Of a DNA stretch of 64,000 bases, positions 16,272-25,930 are shown in pieces (position 1 is the stretch's first letter; each line of letters begins with the position of its first letter). The stretch spans positions 1 to 64,000 of the forward strand of contig CADCCH010000004.1 in NCBI GenBank assembly GCA_902799875.1, given 5' to 3'. Origin of the DNA: an uncultured Bacteroidales bacterium. GTDB lineage: Bacteria > Bacteroidota > Bacteroidia > Bacteroidales > Paludibacteraceae. The notes under the pieces are model-generated. The model was not told the DNA's origin. It searched no databases and worked only from the letters and a program-made list of their open reading frames with translations. The position numbers were made by a program, and so were the translations under genes.

Positions 16272-17924
16272 ATGCAAAAATCTCCATTACAGATTGCGCG
16301 CCAGGATTACCAGCCGAAGATGCCGGTAGCGTTACAGGGCGCTGTACGCCTCGTAGAAGGCGAGAAAACACAGTCGGTGGCTGACCAGGAAGAGATCAAG
16401 AAACTGTTCCCGAACACATACGGTCTGCCGATTATTACGATGGAACCCACCACCGGCAAGAACCATTGTGACGAGCCGTTCAATGTTGGCGTCATCCTCT
16501 CCGGTGGTCAAGCTCCCGGTGGTCACAACGTGATCTCGGGTCTGTACGACGGTTTGAAGGCATTGAACCCGAACAACAAATTGTACGGTTTCCTCGGTGG
16601 TCCTTCGGGTCTGATTGACGGCAAGTACCAGGAGTTAACGGGTAAGATCATCGACGAGTACCGTAACACGGGTGGATTCGATATCATCGGTTCAGGTCGT
16701 ACCAAACTGGAGGAGACCTGGCAGTTCGACAATGGTATCGAGATCTGCAAGAAGCTGGGAATCAAGGCCATAGTCATCATCGGTGGTGATGACTCGAATA
16801 CTAATGCTTGTGTGCTGGCTGAGTACTACCTGCAGAAGCAATGCGGCATCCAGGTTATCGGTTGTCCGAAGACCATCGACGGTGACCTCAAGAACGAGAT
16901 GATCGAGACTTCGTTCGGTTTTGACACCGCTTGTAAGACCTATGCCGAACTCATCGGTAATATCCAGCGTGATGCCAACTCAGCCAAGAAATACTGGCAC
17001 TTCATCCGTCTGATGGGTCGCTCAGCAAGTCATATCGCCCTCGAGTGCGCTCTTCAGAGCCAGCCGAATATCTGCCTCATCTCCGAAGAAGTAGAGGCCA
17101 AGAAAATGACCCTCAACGACATCGTAGAGGACATCGTAAAGGTGATCGTTGCCCGTGCCAACGCAGGTCTTAACTTCGGTACGATCCTTATTCCGGAAGG
17201 TCTGATTGAGTTCATCCCGGCTATGCGTGTACTGATCCAAGAGCTCAACGACATGCTCGCTGCCAACGAGGAGTTTGCATCGCTCGACGGCGATGACGCG
17301 AAACGTGAGTATGTAAAGAGCAAACTAAGTCCGGCTTCTTGCGAGTTGTTCCGTTCGCTGCCGAAAGGCATCGCTAAGCAACTCACCCTCGACCGTGACC
17401 CGCACGGAAACGTGATGGTTAGTCAGATCGAGACCGAGAAACTGCTCATCGAGATGGTAGGCAAGCGTCTGGCTCAACTCAAAGCGAACGGTGAGTACAA
17501 GGGTAAGTTCTCCGCGCTCAACCACTTCTTCGGTTATGAGGGACGTTGCGCAATGCCGTCTAACTTCGATGCTGACTACTGCTACTCGATTGGTGTGAAC
17601 GCCACCCACCTCATTGCAGCCGGTAAGACCGGTTACATGTCGTTGGTTCGTAACCTCACCAAGCCTGCTGCAGAGTGGCTCGCCGGTGGTGTACCTATCA
17701 CGATGATGATGAACATGGAAAAACGTAACGGTAAGATGAAACCTGTTATCCAGAAAGCCCTTGTGGACCTCAACGGCAAACCGTTCCAATATCTCCAAGC
17801 GCACCGTGAGGAATGGGCGGACGCGAACACCAGTTACATCTATCCGGGACCGATCCAGTACTACGGTCCGACCGAAGTATGCGACCAGCCTACACGCACA
17901 TTGCTCTTAGAGCGCAGCAAGTAA
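16272..17924 (+). CDS. pfp: diphosphate--fructose-6-phosphate 1-phosphotransferase
   Basis: A 550-residue long-clade phosphofructokinase that uses pyrophosphate to make fructose 1,6-bisphosphate reversibly. The signatures are the nucleotide/PPi loop [10 protein letters not shown] near residue 78, GGDDSNTNA near 172 (the second Asp of GGDD marks PPi use), the catalytic [10 protein letters not shown] near 200 and MGRSASH near 240. The C-terminal part holds the insertions typical of plant-like and Bacteroidota enzymes. It is cotranscribed with ispG, and the next gene starts inside its 3' end. With transketolase it supplies central sugar metabolism. Confidence 0.95.
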   Translation: MQKSPLQIARQDYQPKMPVALQGAVRLVEGEKTQSVADQEEIKKLFPNTYGLPIITMEPTTGKNHCDEPFNVGVILSGGQAPGGHNVISGLYDGLKALNPNNKLYGFLGGPSGLIDGKYQELTGKIIDEYRNTGGFDIIGSGRTKLEETWQFDNGIEICKKLGIKAIVIIGGDDSNTNACVLAEYYLQKQCGIQVIGCPKTIDGDLKNEMIETSFGFDTACKTYAELIGNIQRDANSAKKYWHFIRLMGRSASHIALECALQSQPNICLISEEVEAKKMTLNDIVEDIVKVIVARANAGLNFGTILIPEGLIEFIPAMRVLIQELNDMLAANEEFASLDGDDAKREYVKSKLSPASCELFRSLPKGIAKQLTLDRDPHGNVMVSQIETEKLLIEMVGKRLAQLKANGEYKGKFSALNHFFGYEGRCAMPSNFDADYCYSIGVNATHLIAAGKTGYMSLVRNLTKPAAEWLAGGVPITMMMNMEKRNGKMKPVIQKALVDLNGKPFQYLQAHREEWADANTSYIYPGPIQYYGPTEVCDQPTRTLLLERSK

Positions 17925-18577
17925 TTGCCGCCCTGTGCATCTGCATCTCCCTGTCCGCGCGATCTTTCGTGGCGGACAGGGGTTTGCTTAATGCCTACCT
18001 GCATAACGACATGCCGGCCTGGAAAGCACATGTGGATACAGTCGTCGATCTGCCGTACGAATACGGTTATTGTGCCGCTTTGTTAGAGAGCGACAAGACG
18101 GCAGCCCTACCCTATGTCAAACGTTTTCGTGAACATGTAGAGGCCGCCCGGACATCGCTACCCAAAGGGCATTACGAGATGTACATGTCTGCTGTCTATG
18201 TGTACGAACTGCGTCTGCACGAGTCCTTCCATCCCGTCAAGTCCTTGGATCTGGCACGGGAGGCCGTCAAGTTGGCTCCCAATGATCCGATGACACTCAC
18301 CTACTGTGGCACGGCGCTTTTCTATGCACCCAAACCCTTCGGTAACAAAAAAGAGGCATTGGATCTTTTCCTCAAAGCCGAACAACTTTTCCAAGGCAAA
18401 CAATGGTACAACTGCTGGTGGCGACCGGCGGCGATAATGTATATCGCACAGTGTTACGACAAAGCCGGGGACACCGAGAAAGCCGTTCAGCGCGCACAGG
18501 AACTTTTGAGACAATACCCTGATTATGAGTATATTAAGTACGATTATCTGCCTGCTCTTATCCTCCGCGCTCAGTAG
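17879..18577 (+). CDS. secreted TPR-like protein
   Basis: About 232 residues. The ATG at 17879, inside the end of pfp, gives [20 protein letters not shown] and a hydrophobic stretch ending ISLSARS, a plausible signal peptide. Earlier starts would add a polar segment in front of it. The mature region is helical, with tetratricopeptide-like repeats near residues 125-165 ([19 protein letters not shown]) and 180-215 ([20 protein letters not shown]). Such periplasmic TPR proteins usually act as scaffolds. It overlaps both neighbours, so translational coupling with pfp and the hydrolase is likely. The precise role is unknown. Confidence 0.75.
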   Translation: MRPAYTHIALRAQQVIAALCICISLSARSFVADRGLLNAYLHNDMPAWKAHVDTVVDLPYEYGYCAALLESDKTAALPYVKRFREHVEAARTSLPKGHYEMYMSAVYVYELRLHESFHPVKSLDLAREAVKLAPNDPMTLTYCGTALFYAPKPFGNKKEALDLFLKAEQLFQGKQWYNCWWRPAAIMYIAQCYDKAGDTEKAVQRAQELLRQYPDYEYIKYDYLPALILRAQ

Positions 18578-19304
18578 TCGTCTGCTTGTGCCTCAAGGAC
18601 CTCAACCGGAGAAAGGTTGGCCGGCGGTACTGCTACTTCATGACCATGGTGCGAGGTTTGAGAAAGGCTGGCAGAAAGTGATCGGCGATGATCCGGAACC
18701 CTATTACTCAGGCATGGCTATCGGTGACAGTCTGGCGGCACACGGATATGTCGTTTACTGCATCGATGCGCTTTATTGGGGAAGTCGACGTTCGGCTCTC
18801 ACCCAACGGCAGTTCAGCGACTCACTCGGAGGGGCAGGAGAATGGTACAAACGGGTACTGGTAGAGGATCAACAGAGCGTCACCTATCTGCGTTCCCTAC
18901 CCTATGTGGACAGCACCCGCATTGCCGTTGCCGGCTTCTCGTACGGAGCGTACCGGGCATGGAACTTGGCTGCTGAAGACCTACGCATAAAAGTCTGTCT
19001 TGCAGCGCATTGGATGACCACGCTGGCACAGAACCGCTATAATGACTCATGGCTCTGCATGGTGCGCAATCCGCAACGTCCATTTGAGCAAATAGCCGCA
19101 ACGATTGCCCCGCGTCCGTTCTTGCTGCAGTACGGCACCCAAGATACACTCTTTCCGGTCTCTGCCGTGGACAGTTGCATTCACTACATCGATTCGGTGT
19201 ACGAACACGCCCCGAGTTTTCAAGTCGAGAAGTACGAATGCGGGCATGTTTTTACGCACGAACATCTCCAAAATTGGCTGATTTGGCTAAAAAAGCACCT
19301 TTAA
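18525..19304 (+). CDS. alpha/beta hydrolase (dienelactone-hydrolase or acetyl-esterase type)
   Basis: A 259-residue secreted hydrolase. The start [20 protein letters not shown] provides a signal peptide; it overlaps the TPR gene by 53 nt. The oxyanion region is LLHDHGARFEKG near residue 38. The catalytic triad is readable: Ser139 in the nucleophile elbow GFSYGAY, Asp207 in YGTQDTLFP and His241 in ECGHVFTHE. The layout is closest to the acetyl-xylan-esterase-like and dienelactone hydrolase clans, so an ester substrate from plant polysaccharide or the envelope is reasonable but not proven. Confidence 0.85.
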   Translation: MSILSTIICLLLSSALSSRLLVPQGPQPEKGWPAVLLLHDHGARFEKGWQKVIGDDPEPYYSGMAIGDSLAAHGYVVYCIDALYWGSRRSALTQRQFSDSLGGAGEWYKRVLVEDQQSVTYLRSLPYVDSTRIAVAGFSYGAYRAWNLAAEDLRIKVCLAAHWMTTLAQNRYNDSWLCMVRNPQRPFEQIAATIAPRPFLLQYGTQDTLFPVSAVDSCIHYIDSVYEHAPSFQVEKYECGHVFTHEHLQNWLIWLKKHL

Positions 19305-19325
19305 TTGCATTTTTTTTCAAAAAAA

Positions 19326-19357
19326 TTTGCACATGTCATAAAAAAGCAGTACTTTTG
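19326..19357 (+). promoter_or_regulatory. promoter of tRNA-Gln
   Basis: TTTG at 19326-19329 (TTTGCACATGTCATAAAAAA), a 20-bp spacer and TACTTTTG at 19350-19357. Confidence 0.8.
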
Positions 19358-19380
19358 CAGCCGCTTTCAAAAAAAAGCAT

Positions 19381-19451
19381 TGCTCAATGGTGTAATGGTA
19401 GCACTACAGATTCTGGTTCTGTCTGTCTGGGTTCGAGTCCTGGTTGAGCAA
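19381..19451 (+). tRNA. tRNA-Gln (CUG anticodon)
   Basis: A 71-nt cloverleaf. The acceptor stem TGCTCAA/TTGAGCA starts with a U-A pair, as in many glutamine tRNAs. The anticodon stem ACAGA/TCTGT encloses loop TTCTGGT, so the anticodon is CTG. The T-loop is GGTTCGAGTCC. CCA is not encoded. Confidence 0.93.
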
Positions 19452-19454
19452 CAC

Positions 19455-19484
19455 AAAAGACACTTTAAAGTGTCTTTTTTTTGT
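19455..19484 (+). terminator. terminator of tRNA-Gln
   Basis: A self-complementary 24-nt stretch (AAAAGACACTTT against AAAGTGTCTTTT) is followed by further T residues, immediately after the tRNA. Confidence 0.85.
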
Positions 19485-19491
19485 GTTATTC

Positions 19492-19522
19492 TTGCATATG
19501 TCAAAAAAAAGCAGTAACTTTG
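19492..19522 (+). promoter_or_regulatory. promoter of the DHH phosphoesterase gene
   Basis: TTG at 19492-19494 (TTGCATATGTCAAAAAAAA), a 20-bp spacer and TAACTTTG at 19515-19522. Confidence 0.8.
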
Positions 19523-19566
19523 CGGCCGATTTGGTGTGTACGCACATGTGTACGCACGTATTAAGT

Positions 19567-20553
19567 ATGAAAGAACGAATAGAAAAAGCCCAACATATAG
19601 TGATCTTCACGCACATGGCGCCGGACGGGGACGCGATGGGATCGAGTCTGGCACTCAAGCATTGGATTGGAGAGAAAGCCACCGTCATTGTACCGAATGC
19701 GTTTCCGGCTTTCTTGAGCTGGATGCCGGGTGCAGATTCGATACGGGTGTATGAGAAAGAGAGTGCGGCATGCGATCCGTTGATTGCCCAAGCCGACCTG
19801 TTTATCTGCACGGATTTTAATGATCCGAAGCGTATCGGGCCGATGGGCGAGAGGATGTTAGCTAACCCGTGCCCGAAGATTCTCATTGACCACCATCTGA
19901 ATCCGATGGATTTTGCAGATGAGGTTCACTCGGATCCGGAAGCCTCGTCGAGTTGCGAGATCGTGTATCGGATCCTTCGGAATAATCAGATTATTCTGAA
20001 TTGTGACATCGCGACCTGTATCTATACCGGTCTGATGACCGATACGGGTAATTTCAGTTACAACTCTGCGCGTTGCGAGATTTATGAGATCGTAGCGGAT
20101 CTTGTGCGCGCGGGCGTGCAGAAAGAACGCGTGTACGATGCGGTGTTTAACCAGTACTCCACCGACCGCGTGCGTCTGACCGGTTACGCGCTGTACCGTA
20201 AGATGCGTATTTATCCGGAGTACCATTTGGCACTCATCACGCTGGATGCCAATGAGTTGGATCGTTTTCATTATCAACCGGGTGACTGCGAAGGACTGGT
20301 GAACATGCCGCTACAGATTTCGGATGTCTTCTACTCCGTTTGTATGCGTGAGGAGCGCGCCAAACCCGGTACACCCAAATCGCGCATACGCATCTCGTTC
20401 CGTTCGCAGGGAGACCGTCCGGTCAATATCTGGGCCAACGAGGTCTTCCATGGCGGCGGACATATGAACGCTTCCGGCGGCGAACTGTTCGGAACGATAG
20501 AACAAGCTGTCAAACTGTTTGAACAAACTTATTCGAAATATTTAAAGAAATGA
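19567..20553 (+). CDS. DHH-family phosphoesterase (NrnA-like)
   Basis: A 328-residue cytoplasmic enzyme. The DHH domain has FTHMAPDGDAMGSS (motif I) at residues 14-27, TDFND near 82 (motif II) and the name-giving DHH at 108-110 (KILIDHHLNP). The DHHA1 domain ends with the substrate-binding GGGHMNASGG near residue 298. Members of this family degrade nano-RNAs and pAp, replacing oligoribonuclease. The ATG at 19567 is chosen because the promoter and tRNA terminator lie just upstream; in-frame codons before it would run into the tRNA. The stop overlaps the next start (ATGA). Confidence 0.88.
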   Translation: MKERIEKAQHIVIFTHMAPDGDAMGSSLALKHWIGEKATVIVPNAFPAFLSWMPGADSIRVYEKESAACDPLIAQADLFICTDFNDPKRIGPMGERMLANPCPKILIDHHLNPMDFADEVHSDPEASSSCEIVYRILRNNQIILNCDIATCIYTGLMTDTGNFSYNSARCEIYEIVADLVRAGVQKERVYDAVFNQYSTDRVRLTGYALYRKMRIYPEYHLALITLDANELDRFHYQPGDCEGLVNMPLQISDVFYSVCMREERAKPGTPKSRIRISFRSQGDRPVNIWANEVFHGGGHMNASGGELFGTIEQAVKLFEQTYSKYLKK

Positions 20554-22298
20554 AAAAAGCATTTTTAATTTTAGCAGCAGCGATGAGCCTCAGCATGATG
20601 GCTGAGCAGACGCTGATGACCATCAACGGTAAACCCGTGAGTGCCGAGGAGTTTCTCTACATCTACGAGAAAAACAATCAAGCCGGTGCCGTAGATCCCA
20701 AGACCATGGACGAGTACCTGGACATGTTTATCAATTTCAAACTCAAAGTAGCAGAAGCCGAAGCACAAGGTATTGACACGACAGAGGCTTTTGCTAAGGA
20801 ACTAAAAGGTTACCGTGCACAGGCTACGCCGAAGTACCTGCAGGACGAGGCAGCGAAGGACAGCCTGATTGAGATGAGTTGGCGTCACCTGTCCAAAGAC
20901 CGCCGTGCGGCGCATATCGCCATCCAGTGTCCGATGAACGCAGACAGCGCGGCACAAGCAGAAGCGTTGGAGAAGATTAACCGTGCTTATCAGCGTGTCG
21001 TTGTAGGCAAACCGGTTAAGGCACGTGGCTCGAAAGCCGTTCGCTACAAAACCGATCCGTTTGAGATGGTGGCACGCGACATGAGTACCGATCCGAATGT
21101 ACAAGAGACCGGCGGTGAGTTAGGCTGGATCACGCCGTTCCGTTACGTTTATCCGCTGGAAGAGGCCGTATATGACACCGAAGTAGGTAAGGTCAGCAAG
21201 CCGTTCCGCACCCAGTACGGATGGCATATCGTGCTGGTGGAAGAAGAACGCGACCACGTGGAGGTAAAGGCGAGTCATATCATGAAGATGGTGCCGGCGG
21301 ACAGCCTCAATGACGCGAAGAAAGCCCTCATCGACAGCATCGCCAAGGAGGTGAGCCCGGAGAACTTTGCAGAGGTAGCCAAAGTGGAGTCCGAAGACCG
21401 CGGTAGCAGTGCACGTGGCGGTGAACTGGGTTGGTTCGGTAAGGGTCAGATGGTAAAGCCCTTCGAAGAGGCTGCTTTCAGTCTGAAACCCGGTGAGATC
21501 AGTGCTCCGGTACGTTCGCAGTACGGCTGGCATTTGATTTACAAAGAGGACGAGCGCGGTATCCAACCGCTGGATTCGATGCGTGCTCAGATCGAGCGTC
21601 AAGTGATGCGTGACGAGCGTTCCAAAGAGGCGGACAAGAGTTTTATCCGTAAGACACGTGCCGAGTATAACCTGCCGGCAGAGATGAGTGACGCTGATGT
21701 CAAAGCATACGCCGATGAGCATCTGGAGGAGAAATATCCGGAACTGAAAAACCTCGTTAAGGAGTACCACGACGGCATTCTGTTGTTCGAGGTATCGTTG
21801 CGTGAGGTATGGGATAAGGCCGCTAAAGATACGGCCGGCTTGGAGGCATTCTTCAAAGCCCATAAGAGCAATTACACCTGGGAGAAACCGCATTATAAAG
21901 GTTACCTCATTCTGGCCAAAAACGATCGTACTGCCAAGGTAGCAGAACGTATCGTTCTGTCCGCAGACAAAGACTCGGTGGACAGCTATATCGCACGCCG
22001 CATCAATAACGACAGCATCCAGTACGTCAAAGTACAACGCGGTCTGTGGGAGATGGGTCGTAACAAACTGGTGGACCGTTTCGGTTTCAAACTCCGTTAT
22101 GCCGTTGAGCCCAACGAGGAGTATCCTGTTGTTCGCTGCGTAGGTAAGAAACTCAAAGCCCCGGAGTGCTGGGAAGACGAGAAAGGTAAAGTAACGACCG
22201 ACTATCAGGACTACCTGGAGACCGTTTGGGTCAAGAGCCTGCGTGAGAAATATCCGGTGGAGATCAATCAAGAGGTTTGGACCGCTATAAAGAAATAA
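20550..22298 (+). CDS. SurA-like peptidylprolyl isomerase with two parvulin domains
   Basis: A 582-residue periplasmic folding factor. The signal peptide MKKAFLILAAAMSLSMMA is followed by an N-terminal chaperone segment (LYIYEKNNQAGAVDPKTMDE) as in SurA. The first parvulin domain covers about 118-232 (GGELGWITPFRYVYPLEEA, QYGWHIVLVE). The second covers about 238-345 (ASHIMK, GGELGWFGKGQMVKPFEEA, QYGWHLIYKE). A C-terminal chaperone region follows. It assists outer-membrane protein biogenesis. It overlaps nrnA by 4 nt and gldG by 22 nt. Confidence 0.9.
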   Translation: MKKAFLILAAAMSLSMMAEQTLMTINGKPVSAEEFLYIYEKNNQAGAVDPKTMDEYLDMFINFKLKVAEAEAQGIDTTEAFAKELKGYRAQATPKYLQDEAAKDSLIEMSWRHLSKDRRAAHIAIQCPMNADSAAQAEALEKINRAYQRVVVGKPVKARGSKAVRYKTDPFEMVARDMSTDPNVQETGGELGWITPFRYVYPLEEAVYDTEVGKVSKPFRTQYGWHIVLVEEERDHVEVKASHIMKMVPADSLNDAKKALIDSIAKEVSPENFAEVAKVESEDRGSSARGGELGWFGKGQMVKPFEEAAFSLKPGEISAPVRSQYGWHLIYKEDERGIQPLDSMRAQIERQVMRDERSKEADKSFIRKTRAEYNLPAEMSDADVKAYADEHLEEKYPELKNLVKEYHDGILLFEVSLREVWDKAAKDTAGLEAFFKAHKSNYTWEKPHYKGYLILAKNDRTAKVAERIVLSADKDSVDSYIARRINNDSIQYVKVQRGLWEMGRNKLVDRFGFKLRYAVEPNEEYPVVRCVGKKLKAPECWEDEKGKVTTDYQDYLETVWVKSLREKYPVEINQEVWTAIKK

Positions 22299-23890
22299 TA
22301 GTCCTCGCGATTTGCGCTGTCTTGGTAGCGCTGTCGTATGTGTTTGTCGTACGTTGGGATCTGACGGACGACAAGCACTATAGTCTGAGTGAGGCCTCTA
22401 AGACCTTACTCCGTCAGACCGATGCACCGATCGAAGTGACGTTGCTCCTGGACGGCGACCTGAACGCCGGCTTCCGACGACTCAAGAAAGCCACGGAGGA
22501 GACCCTGGAGGAGATGGCTGTTTATAGTGACCTTAAGGTCGTTAAGGACGCTAAGGACCTTAAGGACTCTATCGGTCTCAGCCCGATCATCATCCATGAG
22601 CGGGAGCAGAACGGCAAGACTGCACAGACGACCGTTTATCCGTACGCCCTGATGCAGTACAAGGGTAAAAAAGCCGTTGTTACCTTACTCAAGAACACCC
22701 GCGGTCTGAGTGGAGAAGAGAACCTGAATGCCAGCATTGAGCAGTTAGAGTTTGCTTTCATGGAAGCGCTCCATCTGATCCAGCAGACCGAGACACCCCG
22801 TATCGCCATCCTCGAAGGACACGGTGAGCCGGACGAGGCACACACCTTCGACCTGATGGCAGCACTGAGTAAATACTATCAAGTGGACCGTGGCCAGTTA
22901 GGTCAGGACGTACATGTGCTCGATGGTTACAAAGCGGTGCTCATTGTAAACCCGCAGACGGCGTTCAGTGAAGCAGAGCGGTTCATCATCGACCAGTATA
23001 TCATGCGCGGTGGTGCAGTGTTATGGTCGGTTAACGGTGTTCGTTTCAGTGAAAACATCTTGCAAAGCGAAGGTTTCACACCCATTATCGCCTTGGACTT
23101 GGGCCTGACGGAGATGTTGTTCAAGTACGGTGTACGGGTTAACCCAGCCTTGGTGCAAGACGTCCAGTGTCTGCCGATCCCGGTGAACGTCAGCTCTGAC
23201 CCACAGCAACCTAACATGCAACCCATGCCGTGGACCTATGCACCTTTGTTGCTCACCAGTCAAGGTTCACCGATCACGAAAAACATGGGTCAGGTAATGA
23301 GTACCTTTGTTAGTCCGATAGACGCCGTGGGAGGCGAAGACGGAATCGACAAACGCGTGCTCTTAGCTACCAGTACGGCGAGTCGTGTGACCGCCACACC
23401 GGGCGAAGTGGATCTCAATGATCTCAACCCGGATAGGAAAGCGTTCATCTACCAGTACGTACCGGTGGCGGTATCTTTGGAAGGGTCCTTCCCGAGTGCG
23501 TTCGCGCATCGCATGGTGCCGGAAGACGTACAGACCGATGAACCCATTCGTAAGAGCAGTCTCCAAACTCGACAGATCGTGATCGGTTCAGGGAGCGTGC
23601 TGCTCAACGAACTGCAGAAGAACCAAGCCCTTCCGATGGGTTATGACCGCTATAGCGGCATGCAGTTCAGCAACCGCGATTTTGTGACGAATGCCGTACT
23701 ATGGCTCACGGACAGCGAAGGACTGATATCCTTGCGGGAGAAGAGTGTGGCGCTGCGACTGCTCAACGACAAACGCGCCCATGACGAGCGAGCGAAAGTA
23801 CAAACCATCAGCGTCATCGCACCGATCGCTATACTGGCCCTGATAGGCGGTGTAGTTTGGATAGTTAGAAAAAAACGATATGAAAAATAA
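22277..23890 (+). CDS. gldG: gliding-motility ABC-type auxiliary protein GldG
   Basis: A 537-residue membrane protein. The TTG at 22277, after AGAGG, gives MDRYKEIIVLAICAVLVALSYVF, the N-terminal membrane helix. A large periplasmic domain of the GldG/ABC-type-uncharacterised family follows (EGHGEPDEAHTFDLMAALSK, YKAVLIVNPQTAFSEAERF, GGAVLWSVNG). A C-terminal membrane helix (ISVIAPIAILALIGGVVWIV) closes the protein. In gliding Bacteroidota GldG works with GldA and GldF; neither is in this window. A 9-bp repeat array at 22529-22564 codes for SDLKVVKDAKDLKD in a loop. Confidence 0.85.
   Translation: MDRYKEIIVLAICAVLVALSYVFVVRWDLTDDKHYSLSEASKTLLRQTDAPIEVTLLLDGDLNAGFRRLKKATEETLEEMAVYSDLKVVKDAKDLKDSIGLSPIIIHEREQNGKTAQTTVYPYALMQYKGKKAVVTLLKNTRGLSGEENLNASIEQLEFAFMEALHLIQQTETPRIAILEGHGEPDEAHTFDLMAALSKYYQVDRGQLGQDVHVLDGYKAVLIVNPQTAFSEAERFIIDQYIMRGGAVLWSVNGVRFSENILQSEGFTPIIALDLGLTEMLFKYGVRVNPALVQDVQCLPIPVNVSSDPQQPNMQPMPWTYAPLLLTSQGSPITKNMGQVMSTFVSPIDAVGGEDGIDKRVLLATSTASRVTATPGEVDLNDLNPDRKAFIYQYVPVAVSLEGSFPSAFAHRMVPEDVQTDEPIRKSSLQTRQIVIGSGSVLLNELQKNQALPMGYDRYSGMQFSNRDFVTNAVLWLTDSEGLISLREKSVALRLLNDKRAHDERAKVQTISVIAPIAILALIGGVVWIVRKKRYEK
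22529..22564. repeat. nonamer array GACCTTAAG inside gldG
   Basis: Four 9-bp units (GACCTTAAG, GTCGTTAAG, GACGCTAAG, GACCTTAAG) read in frame as repeated three-residue blocks ending in lysine and aspartate. Confidence 0.85.
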
Positions 23891-25220
23891 AGCAATTATA
23901 ATCTTTGCTCTTTACTCTTTGTTCTTTGTTCCGACAAAAGCACAGGAGTTATTGAACTATCCGCTGGATACGATCAACGGAGAGGAAGTGTACAAGTACC
24001 AGGTCGAGAAGAGTATCGGTCTGTACCGCATCGGCGTCAACTTCAACGTATCGCAAAGTGATATTATTCGTCTCAACCCCCAGTTACGGGAACGTGGCTT
24101 GCATTTCGCCGAGACGCTCCTGATCCCGACCGGCAGAAAGGTGGAGGAGAAAACTCCGAGTACTCCGATTATTCCGAATACTCCGATCGAAGTAGTTCGG
24201 GATACCGTGATACCGGAGTACCGGGATACCGTAATACCTGGAGAACCCAACACACGCCGTGTGATCGAACTGGCGCTGATGTTACCCTTTGAGAGTCAGC
24301 AGACCAAACGCAGCGGTAATGCAGAGCGCATGTTAGAGTTTTATCAGGGTGCTTTGTTGGCCTTGCATGATCGTCAGAACGACAGCACGCTCTATCGCTT
24401 GCGTGTCTATGACACCGAACGCAGCGAACGTCGTGTACAGGCCCTCTGTGACAGCACCGAACTGGATAGCGTACGGGCAATCTTAGGCCTCGTTTATCCG
24501 ATTCAGATAGAACGTATGAGTAGTTGGTGCGCGGCGCATCAGGTACCTCTCTTCGTACCGTTCAGCGATGACATAGACTTGGCTACTCATCCGTTCGTGA
24601 TGCAGTTCAATGCGAATGCCAGACAGGAAGCAGACAGCTTGTGTGCATGGTTGGAAGCACGCAAAGAGGACTTACATATCGTAACTACCGAAGTCAAAGA
24701 CTCGGAACTGGCAGCACCTATCCGCACCTTACGCAAGCAACTCAAAGCACGGGACATCGCCTATAAGTCCGTCCCCTTACATGACTTGCTGAACGACAGC
24801 GCAGCGCATGCGCTGGATATAGAAAAGGAGAATATCATTATCCTGCATTCGGATCGTTACCAACAGGTACGCATGATCCTGCCGCACTTGATCACCCTGC
24901 GTAATGCAGGTTACAAGATTCGTCTTGTCAGTCAGTACGCTTGGCAAAAAGAGCATATCGAGTTGCCGCAACTCTACACCTCGATGTTCACCCAAAACGA
25001 GGGACGGGAGGCGTACGATGCCTTGTGGCAAGCGTCCTATAAGAACGAGCATGTCAGCCTCAGTCCGCGGTATGACCTGTTAGGCTATGACCTGATGCAA
25101 GCCCTGATAGCTTGGTTGGAAGGTAATCAGGAATATAAAGGATTACAATCCACCATCGAATGGAAACAAATGCAACAAGGAGGATATCAAAACGCGTGCG
25201 TAGGAGTTATTGCATATTAA
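23880..25220 (+). CDS. LysM domain plus type 1 periplasmic-binding-protein-like domain
   Basis: A 446-residue secreted protein. After signal peptide MKNKAIIIFALYSLFFVPTKA comes one LysM-like segment at about 35-85 (EVYKYQVEKSIGLYRIGVNF, then LNPQLRERG), which should bind peptidoglycan. A proline-rich linker made of 9-bp repeats follows. From about residue 122 a receptor-ligand-binding fold begins (ELALMLPFESQ, LEFYQGALLALHD, VPLFVPFSDD). This combination is common in Bacteroidales. The ligand is unknown. The gene overlaps gldG by 11 nt and precedes a beta-barrel gene. Confidence 0.8.
   Translation: MKNKAIIIFALYSLFFVPTKAQELLNYPLDTINGEEVYKYQVEKSIGLYRIGVNFNVSQSDIIRLNPQLRERGLHFAETLLIPTGRKVEEKTPSTPIIPNTPIEVVRDTVIPEYRDTVIPGEPNTRRVIELALMLPFESQQTKRSGNAERMLEFYQGALLALHDRQNDSTLYRLRVYDTERSERRVQALCDSTELDSVRAILGLVYPIQIERMSSWCAAHQVPLFVPFSDDIDLATHPFVMQFNANARQEADSLCAWLEARKEDLHIVTTEVKDSELAAPIRTLRKQLKARDIAYKSVPLHDLLNDSAAHALDIEKENIIILHSDRYQQVRMILPHLITLRNAGYKIRLVSQYAWQKEHIELPQLYTSMFTQNEGREAYDALWQASYKNEHVSLSPRYDLLGYDLMQALIAWLEGNQEYKGLQSTIEWKQMQQGGYQNACVGVIAY
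24153..24188. repeat. nonamer array ACTCCGATT in the LysM protein linker
   Basis: Four 9-bp units (ACTCCGAGT, ACTCCGATT, ATTCCGAAT, ACTCCGATC) encode a threonine-proline-isoleucine linker. A less regular repeat built on GATACCG follows to about 24240. The unit is the reverse complement of the one in the SpoU gene at 63454-63489. Confidence 0.85.
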
Positions 25221-25930
25221 TCGGAGTGCTGCTCACTGCAGCGGTCACTGCTCAACCCCGCATGAAAGTGCCGGAGTATTGGGTGGGTGTACATGGCGGT
25301 TTTACTGCCAGTTCAGTCATTTTCCAGCCTTCCGTGAGCGGCATGAGTCCACTGACGAGTGCCCTGACGATGGGCGGCAACGGAGGTATCGCGTTCCGTT
25401 TTGCGGGACATAAATACTGTCATTTCCAGATGGAGCTGAACTACATGCACCGCGGATGGTCGGTCAATGACGACACCAACGGTAAGACGTTCTACAACCT
25501 GCACTACGTCGAGTTCCCGATCCTGATGAACCTCAATTTCGGTACGGAACGATGCCGCTGGATCTTTAACCTCGGTCCGCAGATCGGATATTGCATATGG
25601 GACGAGAGCAGCGCGATCACCCACCCCTTCAATTGGGGCCTGGCAGCCGGAACAGGTTTGTACGTCCGCACGCCCAAAGCCGGAGTCTATGAACTGGAGG
25701 TACGTTTTGACTACTCTTTCGGTGGCGTATATGGCACCAATGTGACGGATAAATATAGAATGGCCAGCCCAATCGATTTGAGTATCAACCTCGGCTATTA
25801 CTGGCCCATCAAAAAGAAATTTGGACATAAGAAACAAAAAAACATACAACATGAAGACCAATTATCAAGTACGTTACGCGTCGAACCCGACGGACGCGAA
25901 GAACTACGACACGACACGATTGCGCAATGA
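25196..25930 (+). CDS. PorT-like outer-membrane beta-barrel protein
   Basis: About 244 residues. The GTG at 25196 is favoured because AAGGAGG lies 12 nt upstream and it gives a compact signal peptide (VRRSYCILIGVLLTAAVTAQ); an ATG at 25160 would add 12 mostly polar residues. The body alternates amphipathic strands with glycine/aromatic turns (VGVHGGFTASSV, FQMELNYMHRGWSV, INLGYYWPIKKKFG), typical of eight-stranded barrels of the PorT family. The frame continues 80 nt into kduI, adding a polar tail after the last strand. Together with the SurA-like, GldG and LysM genes it forms an envelope operon. Confidence 0.75.
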   Translation: MRRSYCILIGVLLTAAVTAQPRMKVPEYWVGVHGGFTASSVIFQPSVSGMSPLTSALTMGGNGGIAFRFAGHKYCHFQMELNYMHRGWSVNDDTNGKTFYNLHYVEFPILMNLNFGTERCRWIFNLGPQIGYCIWDESSAITHPFNWGLAAGTGLYVRTPKAGVYELEVRFDYSFGGVYGTNVTDKYRMASPIDLSINLGYYWPIKKKFGHKKQKNIQHEDQLSSTLRVEPDGREELRHDTIAQ

